Below, piece after piece: positions 51,519 to 63,036 of a stretch of 64,000 nt of DNA. How positions within the stretch are numbered: position 1 is the first letter of the stretch; the number at the start of each line of letters is the position of its first letter. Made by a program: the position numbers and the translations under genes. This DNA is from Syngnathus acus (Eukaryota; Chordata; Actinopteri; Syngnathiformes; Syngnathidae): NCBI RefSeq assembly GCF_901709675.1, contig NC_051095.1, positions 1,237,001-1,301,000 on the forward strand, written 5' to 3'. The notes below the pieces were generated by a model that saw nothing but the letters and a program-made list of their open reading frames with translations, did not search any database and was not told the DNA's origin.

Positions 51519-54500
51519 ATGTCGGAAGCTGCGGAGCCAAGCCAGGAGCTGCAGCGCTGGCTCCTCAGCCTCCACCTCTCCCAATACGCGTCGTGCTTCC
51601 AGCAGGGTGGCTACCGGACTCTGCGGGACCTCGCCCGGCTCACGGACGAGCATCTCCGAGAGCTCCGGGTGCTCCCGACCGGACACCGCAAACGCATCCT
51701 TCGCAGTTTAGAAGCACTGGGTGTCCACACGCAAAGTCATGGAGAGGAAGTCCAGAAACCGAGGCCGTACCCGAGAAATATCTTCTTGGTGGATAAAAAA
51801 AGAGGCGGGTCCTGTCAGCACCCTTGTCCAAAAGAACGGCAGCAGGTACCATTGGATGGGAGTCAGACCTTGCCGGCGGGAGCTGGACTCGGGGCGCAGA
51901 CGGAAGCCTCCGGCCCGCCGCGACCGGCCCGTCGAAACGTCCCAGCGTCTACGTTGGAGGATCTCCCTGCTTCCTTGTCCAGCAGCAGCAGCAGCAGCAG
52001 CACAGAATCACTCCCAATTTCGGAGACTTCCCCGGAGGACGCCCCCTTTGTACCTTCCCCTTCCGATGTCCCGACCCAGAGCGAGGATCGAGGCTCTTCT
52101 CTCTGCAGCATGGTGGACAACGCCCTCTACGACGCCCAGCCCGCTTCCGCCGCCCCCAAAGGTCCGCGACCGACCCGCTCTTATCGGCTGAGGCACAGGC
52201 CGGTGCCCGACATCCCCCAACAAGACGGGTACGTAGTCTCCGGCGCCTTGCGATGCTTTGGAGCGCTAGCGGTCATGTTGCTTTTGCCTATAACGCATGC
52301 TTGGCGACCAAACAAAAACAATCAATAACCAATAAGAGCATCTTGCAAAACTCTTGCAACTGTCCAAGTAACGCAACAATACCCTGTAGCAAAGCGTTCC
52401 CCTTTTCCTGTCATTTTTCAAAATTATATCCGATAACTGCCCGCGGTTGTTTTGTGTCAAGATTTGAAAAAGTTCCATTGGAGAAAAACATACCCCCAAA
52501 AATCAATCATCAAGTCATCCACTAATCAACTATCTTGACTCTGACTCCCCCAAAATCTGAAGCAAGATATTAAAGTTACTTTTCACGTAGTGTCTTTGAC
52601 AATCGTTAGCCTTAGCCTAGCTTACATAGCCTACACACATATCTACTAAGTACTAAAACTTTGGTACACTCGTTTGAAATACTCCATCAAAATCTGAAGC
52701 AAGATACTAAAGTCACTTTTTACATACTGTCCTTGACTACCTTGTTTGGCATGTTCAAACTTGACAAATCAAAATTGGTTTTATTTGATTTGCTATCTAC
52801 TAAGTACAAAAATTTGGTACACTCACTGTTTGAAATACTCCGCCAAAATCTGAAGCAAGATACTAAAGTCACTTTTCACATACTGTCTTTTTTTTTTTTC
52901 TTAAATATTTCCAGCAACATTTCCTCAGATTTGGGTTAGCTTAAGCCTAGCTTACTTTGCTAATTAGCCTACACGCATATCGACAAAGTACTAAAAATCT
53001 GGTACACTCACTGTTTGAAATACTCCAATAATATACCAAAATCTGAAGCAAGATACTAAAGTCACTTTTCACATATTGTCCTTTACTATCGTTTTTTTTT
53101 TTTTAAAGATTTCCAGCAACATTTACTCAGATTTGGGTTAGCCTAAGCCTAGCTTACTTTGCCTACACACTTATCTACTAAGTACAAAAAATTTGGTACA
53201 CTCACCATTTGAAATACTTGTATTTCCAATACTTAAGTACATTTACGAACATAAAAATACTTTTGCTCCAGCAAACGGCCTCAAGTCACATCCTCCAAGG
53301 TGACCAACTCCTCGCAAAGTCATTTTTCTGCGAGGATACTTCTACTTTTACTCCACTATGGATTTCTGCTACTTTCTCCAAGATCCGGGTGTGTGTTCAA
53401 TGGCGAGTGTTGCACTTTTTGAAAGTTGTTTTCATTGCGCTCTCTCCTCTCTCAGGCGCGTGCAAACAAGCGGGCCCCGACACCCGGCAGCCGTCTGCGG
53501 GCGTCCCTCCGGTGCAAACGGCGCTCAGAAAGGTACGCAGCGCATTCGCTCTCCACGTGCCATGAATATTTCATTTGGCGGGGCTCTTGTTTGCCCGGAT
53601 GAAAGAAGGTGGGGGTGGGGGGGTGCCGCCGAGTCTGCTGTTTGGCGGCTGCGTCGCGGGAAGCGGCGGCGGCGGCGCACATCTCGGGGAATATGGGCTC
53701 TCATATCTTGTCCCCCTCCAACTAGTCAGACCTGAGTCTGAGGTAGCTTTGAACAACTTTTTTTGGGGACTGGATTTTTTCTTTTCTTTCATTTTTTTTT
53801 TTGTCCTCTTCGAGATGACGAGTTGACAAAGTTGGATTCACTCCAATGGTTTTTAACGATTGGACCGCAGGTGAATGGTTGCCCGGAAGCAAACGATTCC
53901 AAGGAGCCTGTTTTGGTGTCACACTCAAATATCTCTTGTCCATTTTTTTGCTGAGCTCTTAATTGTGCTAAGTCAGGTGTTTTTTTAATGTCATTTACAA
54001 TTCAGTTTGAGGTTTAATTCCTTTTTAGAGCAGCTTGGTTAGTTTTTTTTTTTTTTTTTTGCTTCATGTCATTTTAATTTTACTTTTAGTTTACAATTCT
54101 CAAACAATTATTACAGACACAAGTTCAAATTCCATTTCAAATGCTTCACCAAGACTCAATCAAAAAGCTATGGTGGCTACAACTATAGTTAAATTTTCTT
54201 AACTCATTCAGTGCCATTGACGGTTATAGACGTCAAAGATATTAACTGGGTTTGCAGTGAATGAGTTAAATGTAAGATGTAGTTTCGGTGAGTCTTTATT
54301 CTTCTAGAAGTCCCCCCCCAAGGTCCGAACGGAACGTGAAAGTCACAGGAGAGACGTGAGGAAGGTTTGTTAGGAAGGAAGAAGAGCTGGATGCAAAACA
54401 GGCTAAGACGACGGTGAAGAGGGAGCGCCGGGAAACGCAAACTTGGATGTTTCCCCATCACGGATTGCGCATGTGTGCAAGGCAGCGCCATTCCCACGAG

Positions 54501-57500
54501 CCGCTGCTCCAAATAGAATTTACCCGATGGATAAAAGTTCATTTTGTGCAGCGCAGTACTGATTTGTTGTTTTCCGGCGAACGCCCGCGAGTTCATAATT
54601 TTTGTTAATTAATTGCCTGCAAATGTCACGAGGTGGTAGAAAAAGCTGTTCAAAACAAGGACTGATTTATTTGTTATTTGGAACAATAAGCAATAATAAG
54701 CCAAGCAAGCTTATTAGACTCAACAAAAACTAATGAAATAAAATTGAAATTACGCAGAATAACGTTAGCTTGGCTGTCCTGAGCTGTCAGCGCAGGCGTG
54801 GCGTCGCTCACAGCGGGAATGACAACAAATTGACGGCCGCTGCGATTGGCTTCCTAAACTCATTCAGTGCCATTGACGGTTATAGACGTCAAAGATATTC
54901 ACTGGGTTGGCAGTGAATGAGTTAAAAGATCAGGAAGGAAAATCAGCGGCGACACTAAGCGGGAGCCGCTAGCCGCGCCGCCTCCCATTTAGCGCCACTT
55001 AAGTGCCACCCTTGCGCAATAGAAGGATCTGGTCGGGAGTTTTGTCACTCACAGAGGTCAACTGATAGATGTGGAGTGGCCACTACGAGTGACCCCCTCG
55101 GTGAAGCCGATTAAACCCCCGACGTGACCACGTAATGTCTTTACGAAGCGCCGCCGTCCTCCTCAAGGACGTGACGGCGTCGCCGTGTCCTGACCGTCCG
55201 TCCGTTCCTTTTGTCTGCAGGCCGGTTTATGCGTCAGAAGGTGTTTTGATCTTTTCCGACGTCTTTTTAGTCTGCGCGTGTGCGTGTCGAGCCCGCGGCG
55301 GCATCTTCTGTCCTGCGCCGTCCTCGGGAGAAGCTGGCGTCATCTTTCACAGTGACAGGCTGCGGCCCACGCACGGTGGCTGGCCCCCGGGTCTCCAGAC
55401 TAATAATGTCTGGCTGCACTTTCTTCTTCTTCTTCTTTGCCTTCCCCCCCAAACATAGACCACAGTCTCAGCAGAGGCAAACAGAATGGATCAAGGCTTG
55501 CCAAACGTATTTGGAAAAAGTAGTCGTGTAAGGCTGGGGATTCAACTCCTTCTCTTAATAGTCCAAAAGTACTATTTTATAAAGCGCAAAAATCAAGGTT
55601 ACATGCGTTGTTGTTAAATCCCGTTCCAAGAAATTGCCTGTAATGAACTTTTCTTTGCTTGCTGTGCACTCGAAATGCAAGAGGCTGACCCGACAGAGAT
55701 GTCATAGAAAACCAACAATGGCTTTTTTTTTTTTATAAGTTCAGGAGTAAACAGAAATGTGGATGTTTTCAGGCCCACAAGTGATTGCGTGTAACATCTG
55801 CTCTGTTAGAGTAGATATAATAAAGTTCAATGTAAGAGTGTCATGCTTAACAAAAGATGCTCAAATAAAAAGTACTATGTTGCGCTAAAACGCCTCTGCC
55901 AGGTAGAGTTTATCGAAAACGTTACTCAAACTGACGTAGCTGAGTTAGCGTAGCGCTTTTCATTGCCAGCTAGCATTAGCTTGATGCTTGTTAGCGTTGA
56001 CTTGACGTGTATGCTCTCAAACGTTGCTATTGATTAAAATAAAATAAAAATTACCGTTTTTTTCCATGTATAATGCGCCCCCATGTATAATACGCACCCT
56101 AAAAATGGCATGTCGATGCTGGAAAAAAGCCTGTACCCATGTATAATACGCACCCAAATTTTGACTCCTACTTAAGTCCGTAAACGTAAAATTATTTCAG
56201 AAAAAAGATCATCTTTGGGAACAACCGGATGTTATTCTGCCGGTCAGTATCACTGCGCATGCGCTAGCAAACTTGATAGCGAAGAAATGTTTCGGATTTG
56301 TGTAGGGTACATTGTGACAGCAAACGAGCAGGTGATCGAGCAAGCGTCTGATACGAGAGCATTGTGTTCGTATGGAGCGTGTTTGAAGTGAACAGCAGAG
56401 AAGAAAGCGCATCTGTAATGGCGGCCTCCGTATGATATCCGGATAAAAAAAAATAAAAAATTGTACCCATGTATAATGCGCACCCCAGATTTTAGGACAA
56501 TAAATTCGTTAAATTTTGCGCATTATACATGGAAAAAACGGTAATCAAAAAACAGAAAAACAAAACAAAAAAAAACCATCTTTTTTGGTTTTTTTTAATT
56601 GTGGTGGTTCTTTAGGTTTGCAAACGGTTCTCATAGCTGACCTCATCAAACAATTGATTGGAGTAAAAAGTACAAAAGTCAAATGTGTGGCCAAAAAATA
56701 ATAATTATAAAATCGTCCTCGCCATCACTGTCTCATCAAAATGATTCAAATACGCGAGGATTGATCTCATCTTGCTTTCAGCAGCATTCTTTTTTTTTGT
56801 CGTCTGCCTGTCTCCTTTTTAGCTCCACTTCACAGAACCTTGACGCCCATCGCTCCCTACGGAGAGACCTTCCTGTACAACAGCGCTCAAAGCATTCCGG
56901 TAAGACGCCGTCCACTCCCACTGGTGCGCTGTTAGTAGCAGCTTACCAAAGAGGTACAGATGTATTTTTATTTTTTTTTCCTCCTCTCCCTTAACATCCG
57001 GAAGAACATCACAGGCCAAAGCGCCATCTCACAGCGTTAATGTTGTCACATAACAGAGTGGCGCTTGCTTCTCTGTTGCCCCCAGAGGTTAATAGAATGT
57101 CAGCCGGCCGCTAAAGTTAGCACCGTTTAATGCAACAACGTGTCTAAGCTGAACATTTTCTTTTCATTTGATGCTCATCTGCTCTGTGCCCCTTCCAGAG
57201 GCAAGGTGGCAAAGAAGCGGCGCCCAAGGAAACGGTCAGAGAGAAGAAGCTAAGGTAGCCGCCGCTTTTCTAATATTGTCTGGCTTTGCAAATTCAAGGA
57301 AAGCTTCAGAGAAAAAGAAAAAAAAAAACACTTCTGACCATGTTTGTGTTTTGGGGGTAAACATGTTTCCAAGCGAGATGGAATTGTTTCATGGAGTCCA
57401 TTTATCAATTTATCAAAATATTTGTTTCTTTCCAGAGCAGTTCGTTAATGAACAATGTAATTGGAGGAGCAGCTGTCTAACTTTGAAGCATTAAACAATA

Positions 57501-58679
57501 CAAATGTGACAATAGAATAAATGATTATAATAATGATAATAATAAACATTTGATTTATAAGGCGCCTTTCAGGACACTCAAGGTCGCCGCACATAGGCAT
57601 AAAAACAATTCAAGAAAGGACACAGTTTAAAAAAGCCAAGAGTTTTTAATTATTAGAACAGCTATTATTAAACAGTAAATTATTGTTTTTAATTATTTGT
57701 AGAATCAACTAAGTGTATTTGTTGACTTCATAGCAGTCAATTTTAATTTCCTGTCCAGAAGCGAAGCTAAATTGATTTGATCGAATGTAATCCAATTCAT
57801 AAAAAATAATAAAATAATAACAATAATGATAATAATATAATATACGTATATAATTTAATAATAATTATATAATATAATAATAATAAATAATAATACAAAT
57901 GTTAAAATGTAATTTAAAAAAAGATCCCATTATTTACTCTATGTAGAGCAACATAAACAAATGAATAAAAATAGAAGGACTTGTTCCACTTGCACATCTT
58001 TTTCATTTGGCTCATTTCATGCAACCCGCAGATCTGAAGACAAGGAAGGCCCTCCCGTTGCGAGCGTCCCGGACCCTTACAAAGATGACTACGCCACAGT
58101 GGAAGAGTGCGCCAGCTTTTTGCCAAGTTTGGCGCAAAGTCCGGCAGAGTACGGCTCCATCGGCCCAGCGGCCTCTGCTTGGGATTCTGGCTCTGCTTCT
58201 GCCGTGACGGCGGACTGCGAGCTCTACTCCCAAGCTGACCGTCTGCCTGATATTTCCCCGTACGCTTGCTTTTACGGCGCCACAGAACCTCAAGTGCTGA
58301 AAATGGGCTGGCTGGACAAACTTTCACCTCAAGGGTAGGTGGACCAAACATCTGATGAATGCACTCAGCACTACAAAGGTGTGAATGCTACCAGAAGATA
58401 AATGTATCAATATGACTGTGGTTCCAAATAATATTTTTTAAAGCTAAATAAAGTTCAGCTGTTCTAATCGTCAGACTTCTGATTGTGGGCTGTTGTTTGT
58501 AGAACGCTGAAGGGAAATAAATTAGATTTATTTTTATTTTTATCTATTTATAATCTATTATTATTTATTTTATTATTACAGCTAGCTTGAGCTTCTCCCT
58601 TTTTTGCAGGAAGTGCGTCTTTCAGCGGCGGTGGGTGCGTTTCGACGGCGAGACCCTGGCCTACTACAACAGCGACAAG
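51519..58679 (+). CDS. ARAP-family Arf-GAP/Rho-GAP protein, 5' part (ARAP2-like, incomplete at right edge)
   Basis: ARAP proteins couple PtdIns(3,4,5)P3 binding to Arf and Rho inactivation at membranes and adhesions. Exons so far: 51519-52228, 53456-53532, 56823-56899, 57199-57254, 58032-58334, 58610-58679, giving 431 residues in phase; the ArfGAP, RhoGAP and later PH domains lie beyond 64000. A SAM domain (about 8-70) ends LPTGHRKRIL. Features shared with mammalian ARAP2 are YRLRHRPVPDIP, APYGETFLY, YATVEEC and ISPYACFYGA just before the first PH domain, which opens GWLDKLSPQGK...FQRRWVRFDG. ARAP1 lacks these linker motifs; ARAP3 shares only some. A poly-Ser run is coded by an (AGC)n tract at 51982-52002. 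The 5' exon chain has no frame breaks. A fish-specific ARAP paralogue is possible. Confidence 0.85.
52229..53455 (+). other. ARAP intron with diverged tandem repeat
   Basis: Mostly occupied by the four-copy repeat at 52549-53220. Downstream, 53220-53350 has phrases such as cttaagtacatttac and acttctacttttactcc typical of dispersed fish hAT-derived repeats. Confidence 0.6.
52549..53220. repeat. Four-copy diverged tandem repeat, unit about 140-195 bp
   Basis: Each unit starts with a caaaatctgaagcaagatac-like phrase (at about 52551, 52687, 52845, 53038) and ends with ggtacactc...tttgaaatact. Units share taaagtcacttttcacatac and gcctagcttac blocks but differ by indels and T-tracts. Copies 3 and 4 share an extra segment (ttccagcaacattt) missing from 1 and 2. 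Confidence 0.85.
54199..54269. mobile_element. 71-bp palindromic micro-element, copy 1
   Basis: Reads TTAACTCATTCAGTGCCATT at the left and AGTGAATGAGTTAA at the right, near-perfect inverse ends bounded by TTAA. It recurs at 54857-54925 and, inverted and diverged, at 62037-62093. The TTAA border suggests piggyBac-like mobilisation; this is inference. Confidence 0.7.
54857..54925. mobile_element. Palindromic micro-element, copy 2
   Basis: Matches copy 1 at all but two positions across about 69 bp, with the same core cggttatagacgtcaaagat. The left border lacks the full TTAA. Confidence 0.7.
56051..56544. mobile_element. 494-bp MITE with TTACCGTTTTTT ends
   Basis: The left end TTACCGTTTTTTTCCATGTA and the right end (inverse ttaccgttttttccatgta) match over about 26 bp, with multiple internal catgtataatgcgcacc/catgtataatacgcac sub-repeats. 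It shares its outermost 12-13 bases and its overall plan with the element at 6719-7134, but not its internal sequence. No coding capacity. Confidence 0.85.
57255..58031 (+). other. ARAP intron with repeat-derived tail
   Basis: The region 57525-57615 (aataataataaac...ataaggcgcctttcaggacactcaaggtcgc) resembles the 3' end of a dispersed fish retroelement; a related phrase occurs at 19888-19950. The rest is AT-rich with ATA/TAA runs near 57800-57900. Confidence 0.5.
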
Positions 58680-61600
58680 GTAACTTTGAACAGCCACCGG
58701 ACGCTAGAGCTCAAAAGAAATCGATATCCCCGGTCCCGTCGGCCGCCTCATCATCGTTAGCGTTGCGAGCTAACGCAGGGAGGAGAGCAAGGACAGAGTG
58801 ACTTTAAGCCAAGCGTGGTAGAGCGGCGCTTCCCACGCCCATACAGTAAAATACATTGCCAATTCTCGGATAGCGGAAAAGGGGGCGCCGAGCGTTCGCC
58901 TACCGCGGCTCGACAACCTGAATCGTTAACAGAGATATGCCGTCCCTTGAAATGTCTTTTGGCAAATGTCCCCATTCAGGTTCCGCTGACTTTTTGCCTC
59001 AGCACATCACAATCAATGACGTGCGACCTGTCTGATGGCGCATCGTTAATCACTTGCTAATTACGGCCCTCTGTGACCCCCGCCCCCCCCGCCACGCACT
59101 CCTTTCAATTGGGACGGTGGCTTTATTTGTCAGGACAGGCTTCGCCACCGGCAGAACGAGAATCATCAGGGAGGGTCGCGCCGGATGAGTCAGCACTTTA
59201 CTGACCATTATGCGGCGTTTTGCTTCTTGTTGGCAAGAGTTGAGAAGTTGCCTCGGTGGTGGACTTTTGTGCCCCAACTTTTGATTCTTATACTCTTTTT
59301 CGATTGGATGCTGATGTGCATTTATGGTCGCATCTGATTGGACAAGCTCATATAAAAACATGTGGTCATTTATGGCCCTTTTTTGTGGTCTGCATATTGC
59401 AAGGGCCATTATTGCGCTAAACAATATTTTTTTCGAAATATTGCTCTCGTAGTAACGACTTGAGCAGTTTTTGCCTTCTGATTTCGCGGGTTAGTAGGTC
59501 ATTGTGCTGCTCAGTAATGAGAGTCCTTTACTTCAACGGACATTTTGTTTCTCCTTATGTGTGCGCCTTGGGCATGAAGGGGTCAGATTGGCAAAGCATC
59601 AAGAATATTCCCTGTGGGGATTATATTGGGCACTGAGCAGTTTGTGTAAGAAAATCAGCTAGTTTTATAACCACGATGCTATTTCCGTGAGCCTGTTAGC
59701 TCTAGGGCCTTTCGTGTTATGAGTTAGCATTAAGCTAGCAGGCCTTCATACGACATCGTTAAGTGGTTCATTCTTGTTTTACAGCGACTAAAACAACCAT
59801 AAAGACTGCGATAGCGATGCTAGTATTGTTAGCCTGTTAGCTCTGTGGCGCTTTGCATTATGTGTTGCCGTGAAGCTAGCGGGCTTTCCTTAAGACAAAG
59901 TGAAGTGGTTTCAAGGTTTGCTTAAATGCACAACATGTCCTTGTCTTTGTTCCAATGTTGAGTTTAACACTAAATGTTGATAAATAACTTTGAGCTGGAT
60001 ATTGATTAGGAACGTTGGTTGTAGTTGACAAAGAAGGCAGCTGGAAGACCAAAAACCTGAGCACCAGTGCCTGAGATTGTTCTCAATCATCCAGGTCAAT
60101 TTTTTGGGCCTTGGCAAAACTAACATGAACGTTTTTTGCGCTTTCAAGTCTCTCAGCGGCGTTTAGTAAAGGCTAACCTGCCCGTCGGTAACAAAGCGAG
60201 GCGTCATGCTGCGCTCGTCGCTACACCAAACATTGCCATGCTTGTCCTCGCTCAGAAACTTTTAACACCCGCAAACTCTCTTTTGTAGTGTGAAATCCGA
60301 CGGGATCTGTCGGCCCCAGACAGAACTAATCGCACTTAATCACAGTCGCAGCTTGAAAGGTCTCCGGTGATGTCATCATCGGGGGCCAGCCGAGGTGGCG
60401 TGGGAGAGGAGCGAGATCATCGGTCTCACTTGTTCCCGCGGGCTCGCCGCCTCGCATCCGATCCATCTCATCAATCAGCCCCTTTTCGCCCGATTTCGTC
60501 AAGACGAGGGGATTGGCTCGGGAGAACGCTTTGGGTCTTTAGATTTACTCCTCTGGGTGCTGATATGCGATGTCGTGCGTCTAAGTGTGTGTGTGCGTGA
60601 GAGCGTGTGTGTCCAAAGCCTGGCTTGAAGGGATGAAACGAGGAGGATGGGCAGAGTTTGAGGACTGAGGATCAGTCTTTGCAGTGTGTCAGCCTGATGC
60701 GGCAAATCCCTCCATTGACAGTTACTGCAACGCCGGCCGGCGGCTTATCTTACATGCCGATTTTTCAATTCTTTTTTTTTTCTACGTGCCACACCTGCAC
60801 CCAACAAAATATGTCAATCATCATCGCCGGGGAACTTTTGCAAAAATGCATCAATCAGCCTTGTTCGGTTCGGAGTACAACCGCGGTAAATTTGCCGTGA
60901 CCCTGAAGAATTGTTTTCAAAATCTACAAATGTCAAAGAAAAAAGAACTATATCTTTTTATTATTTCTATTTTATTTGATTTGTGTCGATGAATCATAAC
61001 AACCTTGCAAGTATTGTGCCCTGAATACTGCTTTCAAAGAATACCGACTTGAAGGCGGCTAACAAAAAACAACTTTGAATGGGCAACATTTTTTGTAAGT
61101 GTGTCATGTGAAAGGGAAGGAAAAAAAAAAAAAGATTTTTTTTTCTTTTCTGTAATGGAATAACACAGCAGGTTCGACGAAATGGGCAGCAAGCAGCTAT
61201 GTGGAAAAAAAAAATGGATGCGATTTTCAAATCTTGATTTAATGGCTCACTTAGGGATTGAGAGAGCTTTTCAGTGCCACCAGTTGGTGTCCTCATGCCT
61301 CCATCTCAAATATGCTGAAACCTTTTTTTTTCTTTTTCTTTCTGCACCCCAAGCGCTCCTCCCCGCTTCTCTCTCTCCCTACATGGTGCCTCCATTGTTG
61401 TGTGCTTTAGCTCCAGCGCTCAGCCTTAATTGTTCCGTGAAGTTTACTGCCTTGTTTTTACTTTCTGTGTGTGGAGAGGGGGGGAAAAAAATAAGAGAGA
61501 AATGTGCAGGAAAAATTGGTCCCGCCCATCCCCGCCGCAACTCCTCTGCGGTGGAGAGGGAGGAGGTCATTGTGAGGGGAAATAAGAATTGGGGGTGGGA

Positions 61601-61729
61601 GGGGGTGAGTCAGGTGAGTGTGTTATCTCAGAAAGAGATAGTTAGGCCTCATTGCCTTCTTTGTCCTCTTGAGGCTCGTCTGCGCGCGTGTGTGTCTTTC
61701 TCCTGACCTCGTCTTTTCATCAGACCCTT

Positions 61730-61880
61730 CCCCGCGAGTATTTATAGATGCGCGAGTCGCAATTAAACAACTCTCTCCTGCCTGACCCCCAAACTGGAAT
61801 TAAGACAATTAATTACCGTTAAATCATGTGGCGCAATTATCAGGCACGGAGCTCGATTGTCCGCGCACGCTCCTTTTCTC
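61730..61880. promoter_or_regulatory. Candidate conserved noncoding element in ARAP intron
   Basis: Non-repetitive, balanced composition with clustered homeodomain-type cores (cgcaattaaac, gacaattaattaccgttaaat, ggcgcaattatc) in about 120 bp, unlike the surrounding low-complexity intron. It cannot be confirmed without cross-species alignment. Confidence 0.25.
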
Positions 61881-62036
61881 CTTTGGTCACCATTCGTTGA
61901 TAGAAAATAATTTTGCGACGTTAGCGTATAAACGGTTGTACGTTGCGTTTACTTGAATTGCTTAAATGAACCGCAAACCAGCCAGTGCACTTTATGTGGC
62001 AGGCAAATGAAAATGAAACGATTCAAAATGAGTGTT

Positions 62037-62093
62037 AACTGGCAACCCAGTTAATATCTGACGTGTATAGTCGTCAATGGCACTGAAGGAGTT
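62037..62093. mobile_element. Palindromic micro-element, copy 3 (inverted, diverged)
   Basis: cccagttaatatctgacgtg...gtcaatggcactga is the inverse of the 54199/54857 elements, with several substitutions and a shortened left end. Confidence 0.5.
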
Positions 62094-62703
62094 GATGTGA
62101 AATTTCGAATCGATCCAGCGCTCTCAAATGTTTGACGCTAGTCTGCATTGTGATTAATGTTGCTTTAGTTTTGTCAAATCTCGAATGAATCGGGTGCGGC
62201 CATTTTGCGAATTGCTGGCGACTGAAAATGACATCACGGTTGCTCGGGGGCTCAAGTCGTCACCAAACAGCTTGCCAATGTCACATGACCAAGCAACGAA
62301 AACAGTGTTAGTCCAAAGCATTTGAAATAAACAAGCTTCATGTGCTTTATCCTCTTTACATGACACGTTTGTGAATTTGCGCTAGCGCTAAGCAATACAT
62401 TTCAAATGAGAGATTTGTCATACAGGAAGTTGTTTTGGCCTACTTAGAGCTCATTACATGAAGCCCTACATCTTCTTTAGTTAGATTAATGATCTGTCGA
62501 GACATTCCAGGGAACTCCAGATGAACTTACGGTGCCACAAAATGTTGCATTAGAAGTAAGTAAAACACACACGGCTACGACGACCCAACAGGAGAACTCA
62601 AGTGAGATTGCGGCCAAAACATGTCATTAGCTAGAGCCAAAGTCGTTAGAGGGCTCTTATTATTTCTAATTGCACCTTGGCAAGGCCTACTGGGAAAGTA
62701 GCT

Positions 62704-63036
62704 TTTTCCAATTTGTTGAGTAGTCCACCAAATTGAGACGCACGCTCCAAAACGAATGAACGCTAGCGCTAATGTTAGCATGCTCGCGCTAATCTTAGCG
62801 TTCTGCCTTTTTTTTTTTTTTTTTTGTGTCGGCTTCAGATGCTGCTGACCAACACTTGCTACCTACCGGAAATGTGAAGCATCGAAATACGATCCTGAAA
62901 CATTTATGTGAATTGATTTTGAAATTTGCCAAATTGCTTGTTGTATTTGAACAAATTTTCCAATTTGTTGAGCAGTCCACCAAATTGAGACGCTCACTGG
63001 AAAACGGATGAACGCTAGCGCTAATGTTAGCATGCT
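62704..63036. repeat. 81-bp direct repeat separated by 252 bp
   Basis: 62704-62784 and 62956-63036 match at about 75 of 81 positions, including ccaatttgttgag, agtccaccaaattgagacgc and aacgctagcgctaatgttag. The offset is exactly 252 bp. The intervening sequence is not part of the match. Confidence 0.9.

Larger units (their letters stand above)
53533..56822 (+). other. Long ARAP intron with several MITEs
   Basis: A 3.3-kb intron containing two small palindromic elements (54199, 54857) and a larger MITE (56051-56544). No extra exon of fitting phase was recognised. Open frames around 53580-53800 and 55130-55530 lack family resemblance. Confidence 0.55.

Noticed and set aside
51721-52525. Two alternate-frame long open stretches over ARAP exon 1
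   Set aside because: Shadows of a GC-rich coding exon; only the frame from 51519 has the SAM domain and continues in phase through five more exons.
53575-53826. GC-rich open frames just after ARAP exon 2
   Set aside because: They continue past a clear donor (AAAG/gtacgc at 53533), and exon 3 at 56823 fits the resulting phase and ARAP2 similarity.
55135-55531. Possible additional ARAP or independent exon in a GC-rich patch
   Set aside because: Phase from exon 2 joins directly to exon 3 with correct family sequence, leaving no need for an exon here, and no domain was recognised.
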